From an uncultured Clostridia bacterium (GTDB taxonomy: Bacteria > Bacillota > SHA-98 > UBA4971), in contig FIZM01000002.1 of NCBI GenBank assembly GCA_900019985.1, positions 1 through 59,757 on the forward strand: 59,757 nt of DNA. The letters are read 5' to 3'. The notes under the pieces are model-generated. The model was not told the origin of the DNA. It was given only the letters and a program-made list of their open reading frames with translations, and did no database searches. The first letter of the stretch is position 1, and each line of letters opens with the position of its first letter. This document shows positions 25,499 to 36,753 of the stretch, piece by piece. Position numbers and translations under genes: made by a program.

Positions 25499-26038
25499 TC
25501 ATACCTTACCGGCTTTTCCGGCCTTCATGCGGATTCGTTCGCCGTCGTACCTGATGCCTTTGCCTTTGTACGGTTCAGGAGGACGAACAGCTCTAATGTC
25601 AGCTGACACCTGGCCAACTACTTCCTTGTCTATACCTTTCACCACAATCCTGGTGGGTGAAGGGACTTCTATTTCAATGCCTTCCGGAGGAACCATCTCC
25701 GCCGGATGTGACAACCCCATACTGAGGACTAGCTTATTCCCCTGCAGAGCGGCTCTGTAACCTGTCCCTGAGACCAAGAGGGTTTTCTGAAAACCTTCAG
25801 TTACGCCTTTCACCATATTGGCAATGAGGGTCCTTGTCAGTCCGTGAAGAGACTTTGCTCTTTTCCCATCGTTAGAGCGGTTCACGATGATGTTGCCGTC
25901 CTCTATAGAGACGTCAATCTCCTGACTGATGCGCCTTGTAAGTGATCCCTTCGGTCCCTTAACTGTGATCACGGCACCTTCTATGTTTACCTCTACTCCG
26001 TTTGGAATCGGTATAGGCGCTTTGCCGATCCTGGACAT
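25499..26038 (-). CDS. rplF: 50S ribosomal protein L6
   Basis: A 179-residue protein near the factor-binding site. It has two similar domains; [16 protein letters not shown] begins the first, and the [24 protein letters not shown] tail is typical. Directly between rpsH and rplR. Confidence 0.98.
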   Translation of the reverse strand: MSRIGKAPIPIPNGVEVNIEGAVITVKGPKGSLTRRISQEIDVSIEDGNIIVNRSNDGKRAKSLHGLTRTLIANMVKGVTEGFQKTLLVSGTGYRAALQGNKLVLSMGLSHPAEMVPPEGIEIEVPSPTRIVVKGIDKEVVGQVSADIRAVRPPEPYKGKGIRYDGERIRMKAGKAGKV

Positions 26039-26051
26039 TATCTCTCACCCC

Positions 26052-26450
26052 CTACCACACATAACAGATTACCTCGCCGCCTACTCCTTCTCGCCTGGCA
26101 TCCTTATCGGTCATTATACCTTTAGGAGTGGATATGACCGCTATTCCCAGGCCTCCAAGGACCTTCGGAATGTTGTCCTTATTAGCGTAGACTCGAAGTC
26201 CCGGTTTACTTATGCGTTTCAAACCTGTAATCGCCTTTTGCTTATTGGGACCGTACTTCAGGTGCAGCCTAAGGATTCCCTGCTTTCTATCGGCCACTAC
26301 CTCATAATCCCTGATATATCCCTCTTCCTTAAGGATCTTCGCGATGTCGCGCTTCACCCGCGAGGAGGGCATCTCAACGACGTCCCGCGAAACGGTGTTG
26401 GCGTTCCTGATCCTTGTGAGCATGTCAGCAATGGGATCCGTCGTCACCAT
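26052..26450 (-). CDS. rpsH: 30S ribosomal protein S8
   Basis: A 132-residue protein that binds the central domain of 16S r[18 protein letters not shown] at the start and [28 protein letters not shown] at the end (read in parts) are diagnostic. In E. coli S8 represses its own operon; no such site is evident here by eye. Confidence 0.98.
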   Translation of the reverse strand: MVTTDPIADMLTRIRNANTVSRDVVEMPSSRVKRDIAKILKEEGYIRDYEVVADRKQGILRLHLKYGPNKQKAITGLKRISKPGLRVYANKDNIPKVLGGLGIAVISTPKGIMTDKDARREGVGGEVICYVW

Positions 26451-26493
26451 TCACATCGACCTCCTCCATATGCGGAATTGCTTGGCATATTCA

Positions 26494-26679
26494 TCACCAG
26501 CTCGCCTTCCTCACTCCAGGGATCTCGCCCTGGGAAGCAAGCCTGCGGAAGCATATCCTGCACATATCGAATTTTCTCATATATGCCCTAGGTCGTCCGC
26601 ATATAGGACACCTGTTATAGTTTCTTACACGGTATTTTTTCGGTTTCCTCTGTTTTTCTATGAGGCTCTTTTTAGCCAA
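26494..26679 (-). CDS. rpsN: 30S ribosomal protein S14, zinc-binding type
   Basis: A 61-residue type Z S14 with two CxxC pairs, CPICG and CRICF, holding one zinc. This short form is usual in Gram-positive and thermophilic bacteria. No zinc-independent paralogue is in the window. Confidence 0.98.
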   Translation of the reverse strand: MAKKSLIEKQRKPKKYRVRNYNRCPICGRPRAYMRKFDMCRICFRRLASQGEIPGVRKASW

Positions 26680-26722
26680 AGCTATCCCCCTTCCATAGCC
26701 GGATTCAATTGACCTTCCCAGT

Positions 26723-27265
26723 TCAGCTTGAGAAAGGCATACCCATAGCCTTTAGCAGGTCATATCCTTCCTCATCTGTTCGGGCAGTAGTAACAATTGA
26801 AATATCCATGCCCCGTAGTTTGTCTATCTTATCGTAGACTATCTCGGGAAATACCAGCTGCTCCTTAAGGCCTAAGTTGTAGTTGCCTCTACCGTCGAAC
26901 CCGTCAGCAGACACCCCTCGAAAGTCTCTTATTCTGGGAAGGGCCACGTTGAAAAGCTTGTCGAGGAAGTGATACATCCTCTCGCCCCGGAGCGTAACCT
27001 TGCACCCAATAGGCATTCTGGCCCTAAGCTTGAAGGACGCAATTGACTTTTTTGCCCGTGTAATAATGGGCTTTTGTCCTGTAATCGCAGTAAGATCGCT
27101 GACTGCGGCATCAAGTGATTTCGGATCACCTACTGCTTCCCCTACCCCCATGTTTATAACGACTTTGTCAATCTTGGGAATTTCCATGACGCTCCTATAC
27201 CCATACTTTTCACGGAGGGCAGGTGCAACTTCATTAAGGTATTTCTCCTTTAGCCTTGCCGCCAC
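26723..27265 (-). CDS. rplE: 50S ribosomal protein L5
   Basis: A 180-residue 5S rRNA and P-site tRNA contact protein. [19 protein letters not shown], the KSIASFKLR segment and [19 protein letters not shown] are conserved. GTG 27265 gives the usual length and has GGGGG 8 nt upstream; GTG 27274 is possible. Confidence 0.97.
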   Translation of the reverse strand: MAARLKEKYLNEVAPALREKYGYRSVMEIPKIDKVVINMGVGEAVGDPKSLDAAVSDLTAITGQKPIITRAKKSIASFKLRARMPIGCKVTLRGERMYHFLDKLFNVALPRIRDFRGVSADGFDGRGNYNLGLKEQLVFPEIVYDKIDKLRGMDISIVTTARTDEEGYDLLKAMGMPFSS

Positions 27266-27283
27266 TTGGCTCACCCCCGATAC

Positions 27284-27604
27284 CTACTTGTCTATGTCGC
27301 GCCCGCACTCCTTGCATACTCGCACTGACTCCCCATCCGGAGTCCGCTTTCTACCGGTTCGAGTAGGCTTGTTACACTTCGGGCAGATCAGCATCACTTT
27401 CGCCAATGGCATTGGCGCCGGTTTCGATATGATGCCTCCCTGCGGGTTCAGCTGAGTCGGTTTAGTGTGGCGCTTTACCTCATTTGCGCCCTCCACAATT
27501 ACCCGCCGGTCTTTAGCGAGAACCCGTAGGACTTTTCCTCGTCTATCCTTGTCTTTCCCCCAAAGAACGATTACCGTATCGCCCTTCTTCACATGAGGTT
27601 TCAT
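27284..27604 (-). CDS. rplX: 50S ribosomal protein L24
   Basis: A 106-residue assembly initiator with an N-terminal KOW motif (KGDTVIVLWGKDKDRRGKV). The C-terminus has a zinc-ribbon-like pair, CPKCNKPTR and CKECG, common to many bacterial L24 proteins. Confidence 0.98.
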   Translation of the reverse strand: MKPHVKKGDTVIVLWGKDKDRRGKVLRVLAKDRRVIVEGANEVKRHTKPTQLNPQGGIISKPAPMPLAKVMLICPKCNKPTRTGRKRTPDGESVRVCKECGRDIDK

Positions 27605-27660
27605 TGTTCTTAAAACACCTACCTATTCGCAGCCCAAAGGTTTCATCTTAAGAAGCTCCA

Positions 27661-28029
27661 TTATAGAACCTCAGGTGCCAAGGAGATTATCTTCATAAAC
27701 TCCTTTTCACGCAGCTCCCGTGCGACAGGACCGAATATTCGAGTCCCTCTGGGATTGTTCTGCTCGTTTATGATAACCGCTGCGTTTTCATCGAATCTGA
27801 TGTGGGATCCGTCAGGACGCGATATCGTATCTTTTGTTCTGACAATCACTGCCCTGACTACGTCCCCTTTTTTCACAACGCCACCGGGTGCGGCTTCTTT
27901 AACACTGGCAATGATGATGTCTCCTACCCCTGCGAACTGAGGATTACCGCTGCCCAGCACCCTGATGCATTTTATTTTCTTACCGCCTGTATTGTCGGCG
28001 ACATTCAGCATTGACTCCTGACGAATCAC
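27661..28029 (-). CDS. rplN: 50S ribosomal protein L14
   Basis: A 122-residue protein at the subunit interface. [18 protein letters not shown] at the start and the [21 protein letters not shown] segment are diagnostic. GTG 28029 has AAGGAGG 9 nt upstream and gives the standard length, so an open extension to 28050 is not used. Confidence 0.98.
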   Translation of the reverse strand: MIRQESMLNVADNTGGKKIKCIRVLGSGNPQFAGVGDIIIASVKEAAPGGVVKKGDVVRAVIVRTKDTISRPDGSHIRFDENAAVIINEQNNPRGTRIFGPVARELREKEFMKIISLAPEVL

Positions 28030-28087
28030 CTGGCAGTCCCTCCTTGTCAAAGAGCGCCTTTTACGCCCTGGCTAATCCTGTACGGGA

Positions 28088-28345
28088 CTACTTTGCCCTT
28101 TCAAGGATCTCCACAACACGCCATCTCTTCCGCTTGCTCAGCGGCCTTGTTTCCATAAGTCGAACCCTGTCCCCGACTTTGGCCATGTTATCTTCGTTGT
28201 GCGCCATATAGCGCTTGGTCCTCTTTATCCTTCGGCCGTAGAGTGGATGGGGGACTACTCGTTCAACAGCAACGATAACTGTTTTGTCCATACTATCGCT
28301 TACCACTCGACCTGTGCGCATCTTACGCCTTCCTCGCGCATCCAC
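28088..28345 (-). CDS. rpsQ: 30S ribosomal protein S17
   Basis: An 85-residue OB-fold protein. [19 protein letters not shown] and [16 protein letters not shown] are conserved. The start is GTG 28345, 8 nt after AAGGAGG, which gives the family length; the frame continues into rpmC upstream. Confidence 0.97.
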   Translation of the reverse strand: MDARGRRKMRTGRVVSDSMDKTVIVAVERVVPHPLYGRRIKRTKRYMAHNEDNMAKVGDRVRLMETRPLSKRKRWRVVEILERAK

Positions 28346-28358
28346 GGTATAACCCTCC

Positions 28359-28565
28359 TTAAGACCGCTGGTCAATGCCGAGCTCGCGCTGGCGCAAGAC
28401 TGTCTTGACCCGTGCTATGTCCTTGCGAACTTGGCGAACACGCATGGGGTTGTCAAGCTGACCGGTGGCCACCTGAAACCTGAGGTTAAAAAGCTCCTCT
28501 TTCAACGAGTCAAGTCTCAAGTTCAGTTCGTCGGTGGAAAGCTCACGTATTTCTCTAGCTTTCAC
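28359..28565 (-). CDS. rpmC: 50S ribosomal protein L29
   Basis: A 68-residue helical-hairpin protein at the exit tunnel, where SRP and trigger factor dock. [20 protein letters not shown] and the [21 protein letters not shown] end identify it. GTG 28565 gives the typical beginning; GTG 28574 lies 3 codons upstream. It overlaps the end of rplP by 11 nt. Confidence 0.97.
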   Translation of the reverse strand: MKAREIRELSTDELNLRLDSLKEELFNLRFQVATGQLDNPMRVRQVRKDIARVKTVLRQRELGIDQRS

Positions 28566-28989
28566 CTGCCTCACCGCCTATCATCATCCTCTTGACAAAC
28601 TTAGTCTTAATAGGAAGCTTGAACGATGCCAAACGCATAGCCTCCCGCGCCACCTCTTCCGGCACACCTGCGATCTCAAACATTATCCGTCCAGGTTTTA
28701 CCACAGCTACCCAATGATCCGGATTACCTTTTCCACTGCCCATACGGGTTTCAGCCGGTTTCTTGGTAACTGGCTTATCAGGGAATATCCTGATCCAGAC
28801 CTTTCCACCTCTTCGTATATATCGGGTCATGGCAATTCGCGCTGCCTCGATTTGCCTGGCTGTAATCCATCCCGGTTCCTGGGCCTGAAGCCCAAATTCA
28901 CCCATGGATACCTCGAAACCGCCGGCAGCCTTGCCTTTCATTCTGCCGCGCATGACCTTACGGAACTTAGTTTTTCTTGGTTGTAACAT
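28555..28989 (-). CDS. rplP: 50S ribosomal protein L16
   Basis: A 144-residue protein near the A site and peptidyl transferase centre. [19 protein letters not shown] at the start, the [16 protein letters not shown] segment and conserved Arg/Gly residues are all present. Directly follows rpsC with a 2-nt gap. Confidence 0.98.
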   Translation of the reverse strand: MLQPRKTKFRKVMRGRMKGKAAGGFEVSMGEFGLQAQEPGWITARQIEAARIAMTRYIRRGGKVWIRIFPDKPVTKKPAETRMGSGKGNPDHWVAVVKPGRIMFEIAGVPEEVAREAMRLASFKLPIKTKFVKRMMIGGEAGES

Positions 28990-28991
28990 CC

Positions 28992-29645
28992 TTACCGGCC
29001 TCCTTCAGCAGCAGCACTCTCAGGAAGCACATCGCCTTTGTAGATCCATACCTTAATGCCGATTCTACCGTACGCAGTATGAGCTTCTGCAAAACCGTAG
29101 TCTATGTCAGCCCTCAGAGTGTGAAGAGGAACTTTCCCTTCGCTGTAACCCTCTGTGCGAGCGATTTCAGCTCCTCCCAGCCTGCCGCTGACCTGTACTT
29201 TCATGCCTTCGGCGCCTTGCCTCATCGCCCTTGAAAGCGCCTGTTTCATTGCTCTGCGGAAAGAAATTCTCCTTTCGATCTGCGAAGCAACGTTTTCTGC
29301 GACTAATTGGGCGTCAAGATCCGGGTTTTCCACCTCGACGATGGCCACTGACACATGCTTGCCTGTGATAGCCTCAAGGTCACGCCTGAGAGCTTCCACT
29401 TCCTGCCCGCCGCGGCCGATGACCATTCCTGGCCTCGCGGTGTGGATATTGACCTTCACCCGGTCTGCGACTCGCTCGATCTCTGTCTTAGAGATCCCGG
29501 CATGATAGAACTTTGCCTTCACATACTGTCTGATGTGGAGGTCCTCATGGATCAACTGAGAGTAATTCTTGTCATCATACCATTTGGCAGCCCAATCCTT
29601 AACTATTCCCAGCCTCAGACCATAGGGATGAACCTTCTGTCCCAA
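28992..29645 (-). CDS. rpsC: 30S ribosomal protein S3
   Basis: A 217-residue head protein with a KH domain ([19 protein letters not shown]) that contributes to mRNA entry and helicase activity. The start is TTG 29645 ([14 protein letters not shown]), 9 nt after AAGGAGG; the frame stays open to 29672 but that would overlap rplV and is not family-like. Confidence 0.97.
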   Translation of the reverse strand: MGQKVHPYGLRLGIVKDWAAKWYDDKNYSQLIHEDLHIRQYVKAKFYHAGISKTEIERVADRVKVNIHTARPGMVIGRGGQEVEALRRDLEAITGKHVSVAIVEVENPDLDAQLVAENVASQIERRISFRRAMKQALSRAMRQGAEGMKVQVSGRLGGAEIARTEGYSEGKVPLHTLRADIDYGFAEAHTAYGRIGIKVWIYKGDVLPESAAAEGGR

Positions 29646-29649
29646 CCTG

Positions 29650-29997
29650 TCATCCCTCCTTCTCTCTGACAACTACTGTAATGTGGCTGGTTCTCCTGAG
29701 AATCGGCGCAGGCATTCCCCGCATTCTTGCCCGCCATCTCTTCATGGTCGGGCCTTCATCGATTCTCACATCTGCCACATATAAGTCATCTTTATTGAGC
29801 TCGAGGTTATGTTCGGCATTGGCTATGGCAGACTTCAGCACCTTGCTGACTAGTTCAGCACCTCTTTTGCGAGTATGCCTAAGTATAGCAAGGGCTTCCT
29901 CAACGTTCTTCCCCTTTACAAGGGGTGCGACCTGCCTAGCCTTTCTAGGAGAAATTCTGACATAACGAGCTATAGCTCGAGCTTCCATCATAGCCAT
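29650..29997 (-). CDS. rplV: 50S ribosomal protein L22
   Basis: A 115-residue tunnel protein. [20 protein letters not shown] and the loop [26 protein letters not shown] (read in parts), which lines the exit tunnel, are conserved. ATG 29997 has GGAGGGG 9 nt upstream. Confidence 0.98.
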   Translation of the reverse strand: MAMMEARAIARYVRISPRKARQVAPLVKGKNVEEALAILRHTRKRGAELVSKVLKSAIANAEHNLELNKDDLYVADVRIDEGPTMKRWRARMRGMPAPILRRTSHITVVVREKEG

Positions 29998-30038
29998 AGC
30001 AATTATCCCCTCCAGCTCCCCGACTGCCTACGTCCTGA

Positions 30039-30323
30039 CTATTTCAGTGAAGTAGACCTGGCAGTATGTGCTCCATGTCCTCTGAACGTTCGAGTCGGGG
30101 TAAACTCACCTAACTTGTGCCCGACCATATCTTCAGTGATATAAATCGGCACATGCCTTCGCCCATCATGCACTGCAATAGTGTGACCCACCATCTCGGG
30201 GAAGATGGTTGAGGCTCTTGACCACGTCTTAATTACTTCCTTATGCCCCTTCTCATTCAAAGCCTTAACTCTTGCCAAGAGCTTCGGGTCAACATAGGGG
30301 CCTTTCTTCAATGATCGTGACAT
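30039..30323 (-). CDS. rpsS: 30S ribosomal protein S19
   Basis: A 94-residue head protein that contacts the 50S subunit. [15 protein letters not shown] at the start and [14 protein letters not shown] near the end are diagnostic. Between rplB and rplV in S10-operon order. Confidence 0.98.
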   Translation of the reverse strand: MSRSLKKGPYVDPKLLARVKALNEKGHKEVIKTWSRASTIFPEMVGHTIAVHDGRRHVPIYITEDMVGHKLGEFTPTRTFRGHGAHTARSTSLK

Positions 30324-30343
30324 TAGCCCAGCTCCTTCCCCTC

Positions 30344-31168
30344 TTACTTCCGCCTTCTGACTATCAGCTTATCAGAAGGTTTTTTCTTCCTTGTCCTGTA
30401 ACCCAGAGTCGGCTTGCCCCATGGAGTCACAGGTGACGGCATTCCAATGGGAGAACGGCCTTCTCCACCACCGTGCGGGTGGTCTACCGGGTTCATGGCC
30501 TTTCCTCTCACCTTCGGCCTACGCCCAAGATGTCTGGTCCTGCCGGCTTTGCCTATGGTGATAATCTCATGCTCCACATTTCCGACCTGTCCGATAGTGG
30601 CTTTGCACTCCTGCCTTATCAGCCTGACCTCACCTGAAGGAAGCCTAACATGGGCGTAGTTTCCTTCCTTCGCCATGAGTTGTGCCCCTGCCCCTGCAGA
30701 GCGAACCAACTGGCCGCCTCTGCCTGGAATCAGCTCTATATTGTGGATGATTGTGCCTGTTGGTATGTCACGCAACATAAGTGCGTTCCCAGGCTTAATA
30801 TCGGCACCGGCTCCGGACATAACGGTATTGCCCACTGCGAGATCAACAGGTGCAAGAATATACCGCTTCTCTCCGTCAGCGTAATGGAGCAATGCAATCC
30901 TTGCGGATCTATTGGGATCGTACTCAATGCTTGCCACCTTTGCCGGAATACCGTCTTTATCCCGCTTGAAGTCTATGATCCTGTACTTTCTCTTAGCTCC
31001 GCCGCCTCTGTGCCTGATGGTAACCTTGCCGTGAACATTTCTGCCGGCAGACTTAGGATTCGGGCGGAGAAGACTCTTTTCCGGTTTCTTCTTAGTCAGT
31101 TCTGAGAAGTTTGATCCGCTCATGAACCGCCTTCCTGCGGTAACCGGCTTATATCTCTTAATTCCCAA
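30344..31168 (-). CDS. rplB: 50S ribosomal protein L2
   Basis: A 274-residue core protein near the peptidyl transferase centre. It has the N-terminal OB domain, [20 protein letters not shown], and the universally conserved C-terminal histidine region [11 protein letters not shown]. The start is TTG 31168 after AGGAGGGG. Confidence 0.98.
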   Translation of the reverse strand: MGIKRYKPVTAGRRFMSGSNFSELTKKKPEKSLLRPNPKSAGRNVHGKVTIRHRGGGAKRKYRIIDFKRDKDGIPAKVASIEYDPNRSARIALLHYADGEKRYILAPVDLAVGNTVMSGAGADIKPGNALMLRDIPTGTIIHNIELIPGRGGQLVRSAGAGAQLMAKEGNYAHVRLPSGEVRLIRQECKATIGQVGNVEHEIITIGKAGRTRHLGRRPKVRGKAMNPVDHPHGGGEGRSPIGMPSPVTPWGKPTLGYRTRKKKPSDKLIVRRRK

Positions 31169-31242
31169 CTCTTACCCCTCCTTTTCTAACCACCTTGCTG
31201 CCAGAGGGGGGTTCACTCCAGCTGCTTCAACTTGCCGCTAAC

Positions 31243-31530
31243 TTACAAACCCTCAAAGAGTGGAATGGTATGACCTTCCTCCAGAGTCACTACAGCCTTC
31301 TTCCACTCGGGAGTCTTGCCTTCGAACCGTCCCATCCTTCTGGTCTTACCGGGCATCTTTAAGGTGTTTACCTTTTTGACCTTGACCTTAAATACCTCTT
31401 CAACCGCCTTCTTAATCTCGACCTTGGTTGCACGGACGTCTACCATAAAGGTATACTTGTTGCCTTCCAGTCCGGTCATGGTCTTCTCAGTCAACATCGG
31501 CCTTATGATGATATCCCTTGCGGTCCTCAT
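31243..31530 (-). CDS. rplW: 50S ribosomal protein L23
   Basis: A 95-residue protein at the exit tunnel that anchors trigger factor and [16 protein letters not shown] and [18 protein letters not shown] are typical. Its ATG overlaps the stop of rplD by 4 nt. Confidence 0.98.
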   Translation of the reverse strand: MRTARDIIIRPMLTEKTMTGLEGNKYTFMVDVRATKVEIKKAVEEVFKVKVKKVNTLKMPGKTRRMGRFEGKTPEWKKAVVTLEEGHTIPLFEGL

Positions 31531-32153
31531 TTTACGAGCACCTCCTCGACTACATCCGCAGCTTCCTTAGCAAGAAGAAGCTTATCGCAGTTGAGGATGT
31601 CATAAACATTGAGCTTAGGAGGAGTAAGCACCTTGACGCCTGGGATATTTCTGAAAGACAACTCTACATTGCTATCCGGCTGTTTCAGAATTACCAGGGC
31701 TTTTCCACGTGCATCGAGTTTCTCTAGCATATTCGCCATTACCCTGGTCTTCGGCTCAGGCATAGTAAGTCCGTCAATAACCAAGACCTTCTCATTCTCA
31801 GCTTTAGAAGATAACGCTGATAACAGTGCAATCCTCCGAGCCTTCTTCGGCAAATTGTACCTGTACTTCCTCGGCCTCGGGCCGAATGTTATCCCTCCGC
31901 CTCTCCAAATGGGAGATACGCGGCTACCATGTCTTGCTCTTCCAGTTCCCTTTTGCCGCCAGGGCTTCGATCCACCCCCGGCAACTTCGCTCCTGGTTTT
32001 CGCTTTCGCTGTACCAAGGCGTTCCGAAGCCAGCTGCATCACGACAGCCTCATGGAGAACATGCTCATTGACAGGGACCCCGAAGACCGAGGCAGGGAGC
32101 TCGTAGTCGCCTATTTTCTCGCCGTTCATGTTGTATAGAGGCGCTGTTGGCAT
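31527..32153 (-). CDS. rplD: 50S ribosomal protein L4
   Basis: A 208-residue protein whose extended loop ([25 protein letters not shown], in parts) reaches the exit tunnel. In E. coli L4 represses its own operon by binding the S10 leader. The start ATG 32153 (MPTAPLYN) is family-like; GTG 32162 lies 3 codons upstream. Confidence 0.97.
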   Translation of the reverse strand: MPTAPLYNMNGEKIGDYELPASVFGVPVNEHVLHEAVVMQLASERLGTAKAKTRSEVAGGGSKPWRQKGTGRARHGSRVSPIWRGGGITFGPRPRKYRYNLPKKARRIALLSALSSKAENEKVLVIDGLTMPEPKTRVMANMLEKLDARGKALVILKQPDSNVELSFRNIPGVKVLTPPKLNVYDILNCDKLLLAKEAADVVEEVLVK

Positions 32154-32167
32154 CCAGATCACCTACC

Positions 32168-32815
32168 TCACTTCTTGTTCTTTGCCGCCCTGCTCTTAAC
32201 TGCTTCTCTGATAATAAGCAGTGAACCGCGTCGTCCGGGAACTGACCCTTTGACAAGCATCAAGTTCCGCTCAGGATCTACCTTGACGACTTTAAGGTTT
32301 TGGATCGTTACGCGCTCTCCTCCGAGGCGGCCCGGGAGTTTTCTGCCCTTGAGCACCCGCGCAGGACCGGTTGCACCGAGTGCGCCCGGACGGCGATGGT
32401 ACATTGACCCATGGCTCATAGGGCCTCTCCTAAAGTTCCATCTCTTGATCGCGCCTGCGAATCCTTTCCCGATAGACGTTCCGGTAATATCAACCAAGTC
32501 GCCCTCGCTAAATATGTCAGCTTTGATCTCCGAGCCTACCTCGTGCGGCAAATCTTCCGAGGCCCTGAATTCCCTAAGATAGCGCACCGGGCGGACTTTG
32601 TGACGCTTGAAATGGCCCATGTCCGGCTTATTGACAAGGCGCTCACGAATATCGCCAAAACCTAACTGAATTGCGTAGTAGCCGTCTTTTTCCATGGCCT
32701 TCTTTTGAACGACTACACACGGGCCGGCTTCTATTACTGTAACCGGAATTGCATGCCCATCATCGGTGAATATCTGTGTCATTCCAAGCTTCTTACCTAA
32801 TATTCCCTTTGCCAT
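32168..32815 (-). CDS. rplC: 50S ribosomal protein L3
   Basis: A 215-residue early-assembly protein. It begins [19 protein letters not shown] and carries the conserved central loop [19 protein letters not shown] that approaches the peptidyl transferase centre. Between rpsJ and rplD. Confidence 0.98.
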   Translation of the reverse strand: MAKGILGKKLGMTQIFTDDGHAIPVTVIEAGPCVVVQKKAMEKDGYYAIQLGFGDIRERLVNKPDMGHFKRHKVRPVRYLREFRASEDLPHEVGSEIKADIFSEGDLVDITGTSIGKGFAGAIKRWNFRRGPMSHGSMYHRRPGALGATGPARVLKGRKLPGRLGGERVTIQNLKVVKVDPERNLMLVKGSVPGRRGSLLIIREAVKSRAAKNKK

Positions 32816-32877
32816 TTACCTCGCACCCCCTTCGTTGCCACATTCACCACTACACCCGCCTGGGTTACGAGGTGAGG

Positions 32878-33186
32878 TTAGAGTTTAATCTCAATACCTA
32901 CGCCTGCCGGCAAGTCCAGCCTGGTAAGATCATCAATGGTCTTTTGCGTAGGTTCGATAATGTCAATAAGCCTCTTATGAGTCCTCATTTCAAATTGTTC
33001 CCTCGAGTCCTTATCCACGTGTACAGATCTTAACACTGTATACACGCTTCGTTCCGTAGGCAACGGAATAGGACCCGAAACCCTGGCTCCACTTCGACGT
33101 GCAGTCTCTACGATCTTTTCTGCTGACTGATCCAAGAGCCTGTGGTCGAATGCTTTTAGTTTAATTCTGATCCTCTGCTCAGCCAT
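32878..33186 (-). CDS. rpsJ: 30S ribosomal protein S10
   Basis: A 102-residue protein that also serves as NusE in antitermination complexes with Nus[22 protein letters not shown] and the [17 protein letters not shown] loop are conserved. ATG 33186 has AAGGAGG upstream. It is the first gene of the S10 group, 174 nt after tuf, with a GC-rich hairpin in between. Confidence 0.98.
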   Translation of the reverse strand: MAEQRIRIKLKAFDHRLLDQSAEKIVETARRSGARVSGPIPLPTERSVYTVLRSVHVDKDSREQFEMRTHKRLIDIIEPTQKTIDDLTRLDLPAGVGIEIKL

Positions 33187-33290
33187 GATCTTACTTCCTC
33201 CTTGCAGCCGTCTGATCAAGTTCGCAGACTCGCTCCCCTGAAATTCCCCTGCCTAGGCAAGCAACCTCCAGGTTCACAGCTTGCAGCAAG

Positions 33291-33323
33291 GGGCCGGGTC
33301 GACGACGGGTACAAACCCGGCCC
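33291..33323 (-). terminator. GC-rich hairpin between tuf and rpsJ
   Basis: Perfect 9-bp arms GGGCCGGGT and ACCCGGCCC around a 15-nt loop, centred about 55 nt after the tuf stop. No T-tract follows on the minus strand, so it may be a partial terminator, a processing site or an S10 leader element rather than a strict end of transcription. I see no separate rpsJ promoter after it. Confidence 0.45.
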
Positions 33324-33360
33324 GTTTATTCATCATTCTTACGATAGTGCACGCACGACT

Positions 33361-34566
33361 CTACTCGATTATTGATGAGACAACACCTTTACCGATTGTG
33401 CGGCCGCCTTCACGGATAGCGAAGCGGAGGCCTTCCTCAAGGGCGATAGGTGTAATCAGCTCAATAGTCATGGTAATATTGTCGCCAGGCATTACCATCT
33501 CGACTCCCTCAGGAAGCACAGCAGTGCCTGTTACGTCAGTGGTCCTGAAGTAGAACTGCGGACGGTACCCTGTAAAGAACGGTGTATGCCTTCCGCCCTC
33601 GTCCTTGGACAGGACGTAAACTTCGCCCTTGAACTTCGTGTGGGGCTTGATGGATCCCGGTTTCGCAAGGACTTGACCTCTTTCGATCTCGTCCTTCTCT
33701 ACACCCCTCAGAAGAACACCGATGTTATCTCCGGCTACACCCTCTTCAAGGGTCTTACGGAACATCTCTACGCCTGTGACTACAGTAGTCCTGGACTCAT
33801 CAGTAAGCCCGACGATTTCTACCTGCTCCCCTACCTTGACTCTTCCTCTCTCTACCCTGCCTGTGGCTACTGTGCCGCGGCCGGTGATGGAGAAAACGTC
33901 CTCAACAGGCATTAGGAACGGCTTGTCAATGTCACGCTCAGGCGTGGGAACGTAGCTGTCAACTGCATCCATAAGCTCGAGGATACGGCCACACCACTTG
34001 CAGTCGCGGCTTCCGCAACCGCACTCCAAAGCCTTTAGAGCGGAACCACGTACAAATGGGATGTCGTCTCCGGGGAACTCATACTTGGACAGGAGCTCCC
34101 TGACTTCCATCTCTACGAGATCTACCAGCTCTTCTTCGCCTTCCATTCTGTCGCACTTGTTAAGGAACACAACGATATAAGGAACACCTACCTGCCTGGC
34201 AAGGAGTATGTGCTCCCTGGTCTGGGGCATCGGTCCATCCTCTGCGCTTACCACGAGAATAGCACCGTCCATCTGAGCTGCTCCGGTAATCATGTTCTTG
34301 ACATAGTCAGCGTGTCCCGGGCAGTCAACGTGAGCATAGTGCCTGTTTTGAGTTTCATACTCAACGTGATAAGTAGAGATGGTGATACCGCGCTCCCTCT
34401 CTTCAGGAGCCTTGTCGATCTCGTCAAACTTCCTGTAGTCTGCCAAGCCTGCTTGACTCAGAACAAGCGTAATTGCTGACGTCAGCGTCGTTTTACCATG
34501 GTCAATGTGTCCGATAGTCCCGACGTTGACATGGGGTTTTGTCCTCTCAAATTTCTGCTTGGCCAT
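33361..34566 (-). CDS. tuf: Elongation factor Tu with four-cysteine insert
   Basis: The GTPase that carries aminoacyl-tRNA to the ribosome. 401 residues from ATG 34566. G1 [10 protein letters not shown]3 DCPGHADY and G4 NKCD are intact. After SALKALE the usual short spacer is replaced by a segment with Cys182, Cys184, Cys189 and Cys192 (CxC-x4-CxxC) before the [11 protein letters not shown] helix. The arrangement could bind zinc. I believe similar inserts occur in some anaerobic Clostridia, but cannot verify it here. The gene follows fusA closely and is followed by the hairpin at 33291. Confidence 0.98.
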   Translation of the reverse strand: MAKQKFERTKPHVNVGTIGHIDHGKTTLTSAITLVLSQAGLADYRKFDEIDKAPEERERGITISTYHVEYETQNRHYAHVDCPGHADYVKNMITGAAQMDGAILVVSAEDGPMPQTREHILLARQVGVPYIVVFLNKCDRMEGEEELVDLVEMEVRELLSKYEFPGDDIPFVRGSALKALECGCGSRDCKWCGRILELMDAVDSYVPTPERDIDKPFLMPVEDVFSITGRGTVATGRVERGRVKVGEQVEIVGLTDESRTTVVTGVEMFRKTLEEGVAGDNIGVLLRGVEKDEIERGQVLAKPGSIKPHTKFKGEVYVLSKDEGGRHTPFFTGYRPQFYFRTTDVTGTAVLPEGVEMVMPGDNITMTIELITPIALEEGLRFAIREGGRTIGKGVVSSIIE

Positions 34567-34613
34567 TCCTGTCATCCTCCCTTGGAATTGGTCTTCTTTC
34601 CATAATTAGTTTT

Positions 34614-36689
34614 TTATCTTCCCCAAGCTATAACAACGGTTTTTGCGATAGCTTCGGGCACTTCCTCGTAACGGACGAAATTCATATTATACGTCCCTCG
34701 TCCCTGTGTCAAGGATCTCAGGTCTGTCGCATATCCAAACATTTCCGCCAGAGGAACCTGGGACTTGATAACATGGAGCTGTCCCTCTCTCTCCATACCC
34801 TGGACTTTACCGCGCCTTGCATTTATATCAGCAAGGACATCGCCTGTAAACTCCTCAGGAACCACCACTTCAACGCTCATAATCGGCTCAAGAAGACGCG
34901 GATTGGCACGCCTTACTCCGTCCTTGACCGCCATTGATGCTGCAATCCTAAACGCCATCTCTGATGAGTCTACCTCATGGTAAGAACCGTCAATCAGCAC
35001 AACCTTCATATCAACCATGGGGTAACCTGCCAATTCGCCTGCTTCCATTGCGTCTTTTACGCCTGCCTCGACAGCTTGGACAAATTCCCTAGGCACTACT
35101 CCGCCTTTCGTAGCATCCTCAAACACAAACCCTTCACCACGAGGTTGAGGTGAAAGAGCAAGGACAACATGGCCGTACTGCCCTTTGCCTCCTGACTGCC
35201 TTATGAACTTCCCTTCACTTTCCACACTTGACGTAATTGTCTCCCTGTATGCCACCTGTCGCTTGCCGACATTTGCATTGACCCCGAATTCCCTGATAAG
35301 CCTATCAACGATAATCTCCAGGTGAAGTTCGCCCATACCTGATATAACTGTCTGCCCGGTCTCAGGATCCTGCTTCACATGGAATGTAGGATCCTCATCT
35401 GTAAGCCTGGCTAAAGTCAAAGTCAGCTTATCTTCGTCTGCCTTAGTTTTCGGCTCCACTGCAACAGATATTACAGGTTCAGGAATGGATATGGTCTCAA
35501 GGATAATGGGAGCCTCCTCATCACATAAGGTGTTCCCTGTAACAACGTCCCTGAATCCCACTGCAGCCACTATGTCACCGGCATAGGCATAGTCTGCGTC
35601 CTGACGGTGATTGGCGTGCATATGAAGGATACGGGCAAGCCTTTCCTTTTTGTTACGGCTGGCATTATACACATATGAACCTGCACGAACCGATCCGGAG
35701 TACACGCGGAAATACGTCAGCTTCCCTACGTACGGATCCGCTGCAATTTTAAAAGCCAATGCGCAAAACCGCTCATCCTCAGCAGGCAGCCGCATTTCTT
35801 CCTCACCTGTCTTCGGGTTCGTTCCGACAACAGGAGGCAGGTCTTTCGGCGCAGGCAAGTAATCTACCACTGCGTCAAGGAGAGGCTGGATTCCTTTATT
35901 CCTGAAAGCCGAACCACATAGGACAGGTATTACTTTACCTGATAACGTCCCTTTCCTGAGGGCCGGTTTTATGGCTTCAGGTGTAATGCTCCGGCCTTCA
36001 ATGTAATCTACCATAATATCGTCGTCTATCTCAGCAAGGGCTTCGATGAGTTCTTCCCTATGTTTCCGTACGTCTTCCTTAAGCTCATCAGGTATTTCCG
36101 TCTCTTTTCTCTCGATTCCCAGATCATCCATGTACACAATGGCTTTTTCATCAATCAGGTCCACAATTCCCCTGAAGTTCTCCTCAGCGCCAATGGGCAA
36201 TTGAATGGGAACCGCGTTGCCGCCAAGCCTTTCTCTTACCATTCTCACAGCACGCTCAAAATCCGCCCCAACCCTGTCCATCTTATTGACGAATATGATC
36301 CGCGGTACCTTGTAGCGATCCGCCTGGCGCCATACAGTTTCAGATTGCGGCTCTACTCCTCCGACAGCGCACAAAACTGCAACAGCTCCGTCAAGGACAC
36401 GAAGCGACCTCTCAACCTCCATTGTGAAGTCCACGTGCCCGGGAGTGTCTATTATGTTAATTCGATGGTCGCGCCAATAACATGTGGTAGCAGCAGCAGT
36501 AATCGTGATCCCGCGCTCTTGCTCCTGCACCATCCAATCCATTGTCGCAGCACCATCGTGAACTTCCCCGATCCTATGCACTCGGCCGGTATAGAAGAGG
36601 ATACGCTCGGTGGTAGTAGTCTTACCTGCGTCAATATGCGCCATAATCCCTATGTTCCTTGTGTTTTCCAATGAGAACCTTTCCGCCAC
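34614..36689 (-). CDS. fusA: Elongation factor G
   Basis: The translocation GTPase. About 691 residues, with G1 [24 protein letters not shown] and NKMDR in domain I and the normal five-domain length. Domain IV carries the [12 protein letters not shown] segment. The start GTG 36689 has AAGGAGG 9 nt upstream; the TTG at 36713 lies before the ribosome site. Between rpsG and tuf in the str operon. Confidence 0.98.
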   Translation of the reverse strand: MAERFSLENTRNIGIMAHIDAGKTTTTERILFYTGRVHRIGEVHDGAATMDWMVQEQERGITITAAATTCYWRDHRINIIDTPGHVDFTMEVERSLRVLDGAVAVLCAVGGVEPQSETVWRQADRYKVPRIIFVNKMDRVGADFERAVRMVRERLGGNAVPIQLPIGAEENFRGIVDLIDEKAIVYMDDLGIERKETEIPDELKEDVRKHREELIEALAEIDDDIMVDYIEGRSITPEAIKPALRKGTLSGKVIPVLCGSAFRNKGIQPLLDAVVDYLPAPKDLPPVVGTNPKTGEEEMRLPAEDERFCALAFKIAADPYVGKLTYFRVYSGSVRAGSYVYNASRNKKERLARILHMHANHRQDADYAYAGDIVAAVGFRDVVTGNTLCDEEAPIILETISIPEPVISVAVEPKTKADEDKLTLTLARLTDEDPTFHVKQDPETGQTVISGMGELHLEIIVDRLIREFGVNANVGKRQVAYRETITSSVESEGKFIRQSGGKGQYGHVVLALSPQPRGEGFVFEDATKGGVVPREFVQAVEAGVKDAMEAGELAGYPMVDMKVVLIDGSYHEVDSSEMAFRIAASMAVKDGVRRANPRLLEPIMSVEVVVPEEFTGDVLADINARRGKVQGMEREGQLHVIKSQVPLAEMFGYATDLRSLTQGRGTYNMNFVRYEEVPEAIAKTVVIAWGR

Positions 36690-36753
36690 CTTATATCCCC
36701 TCCTTCCTTCCAAGCATTATAGCGGGAGAAGCTAAATAACCTTAGAACCAATC

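Noticed and set aside
36060-36674. Plus-strand 204-codon ORF in fusA
   Set aside because: Antisense shadow of the conserved G domain of EF-G, no upstream ribosome site.
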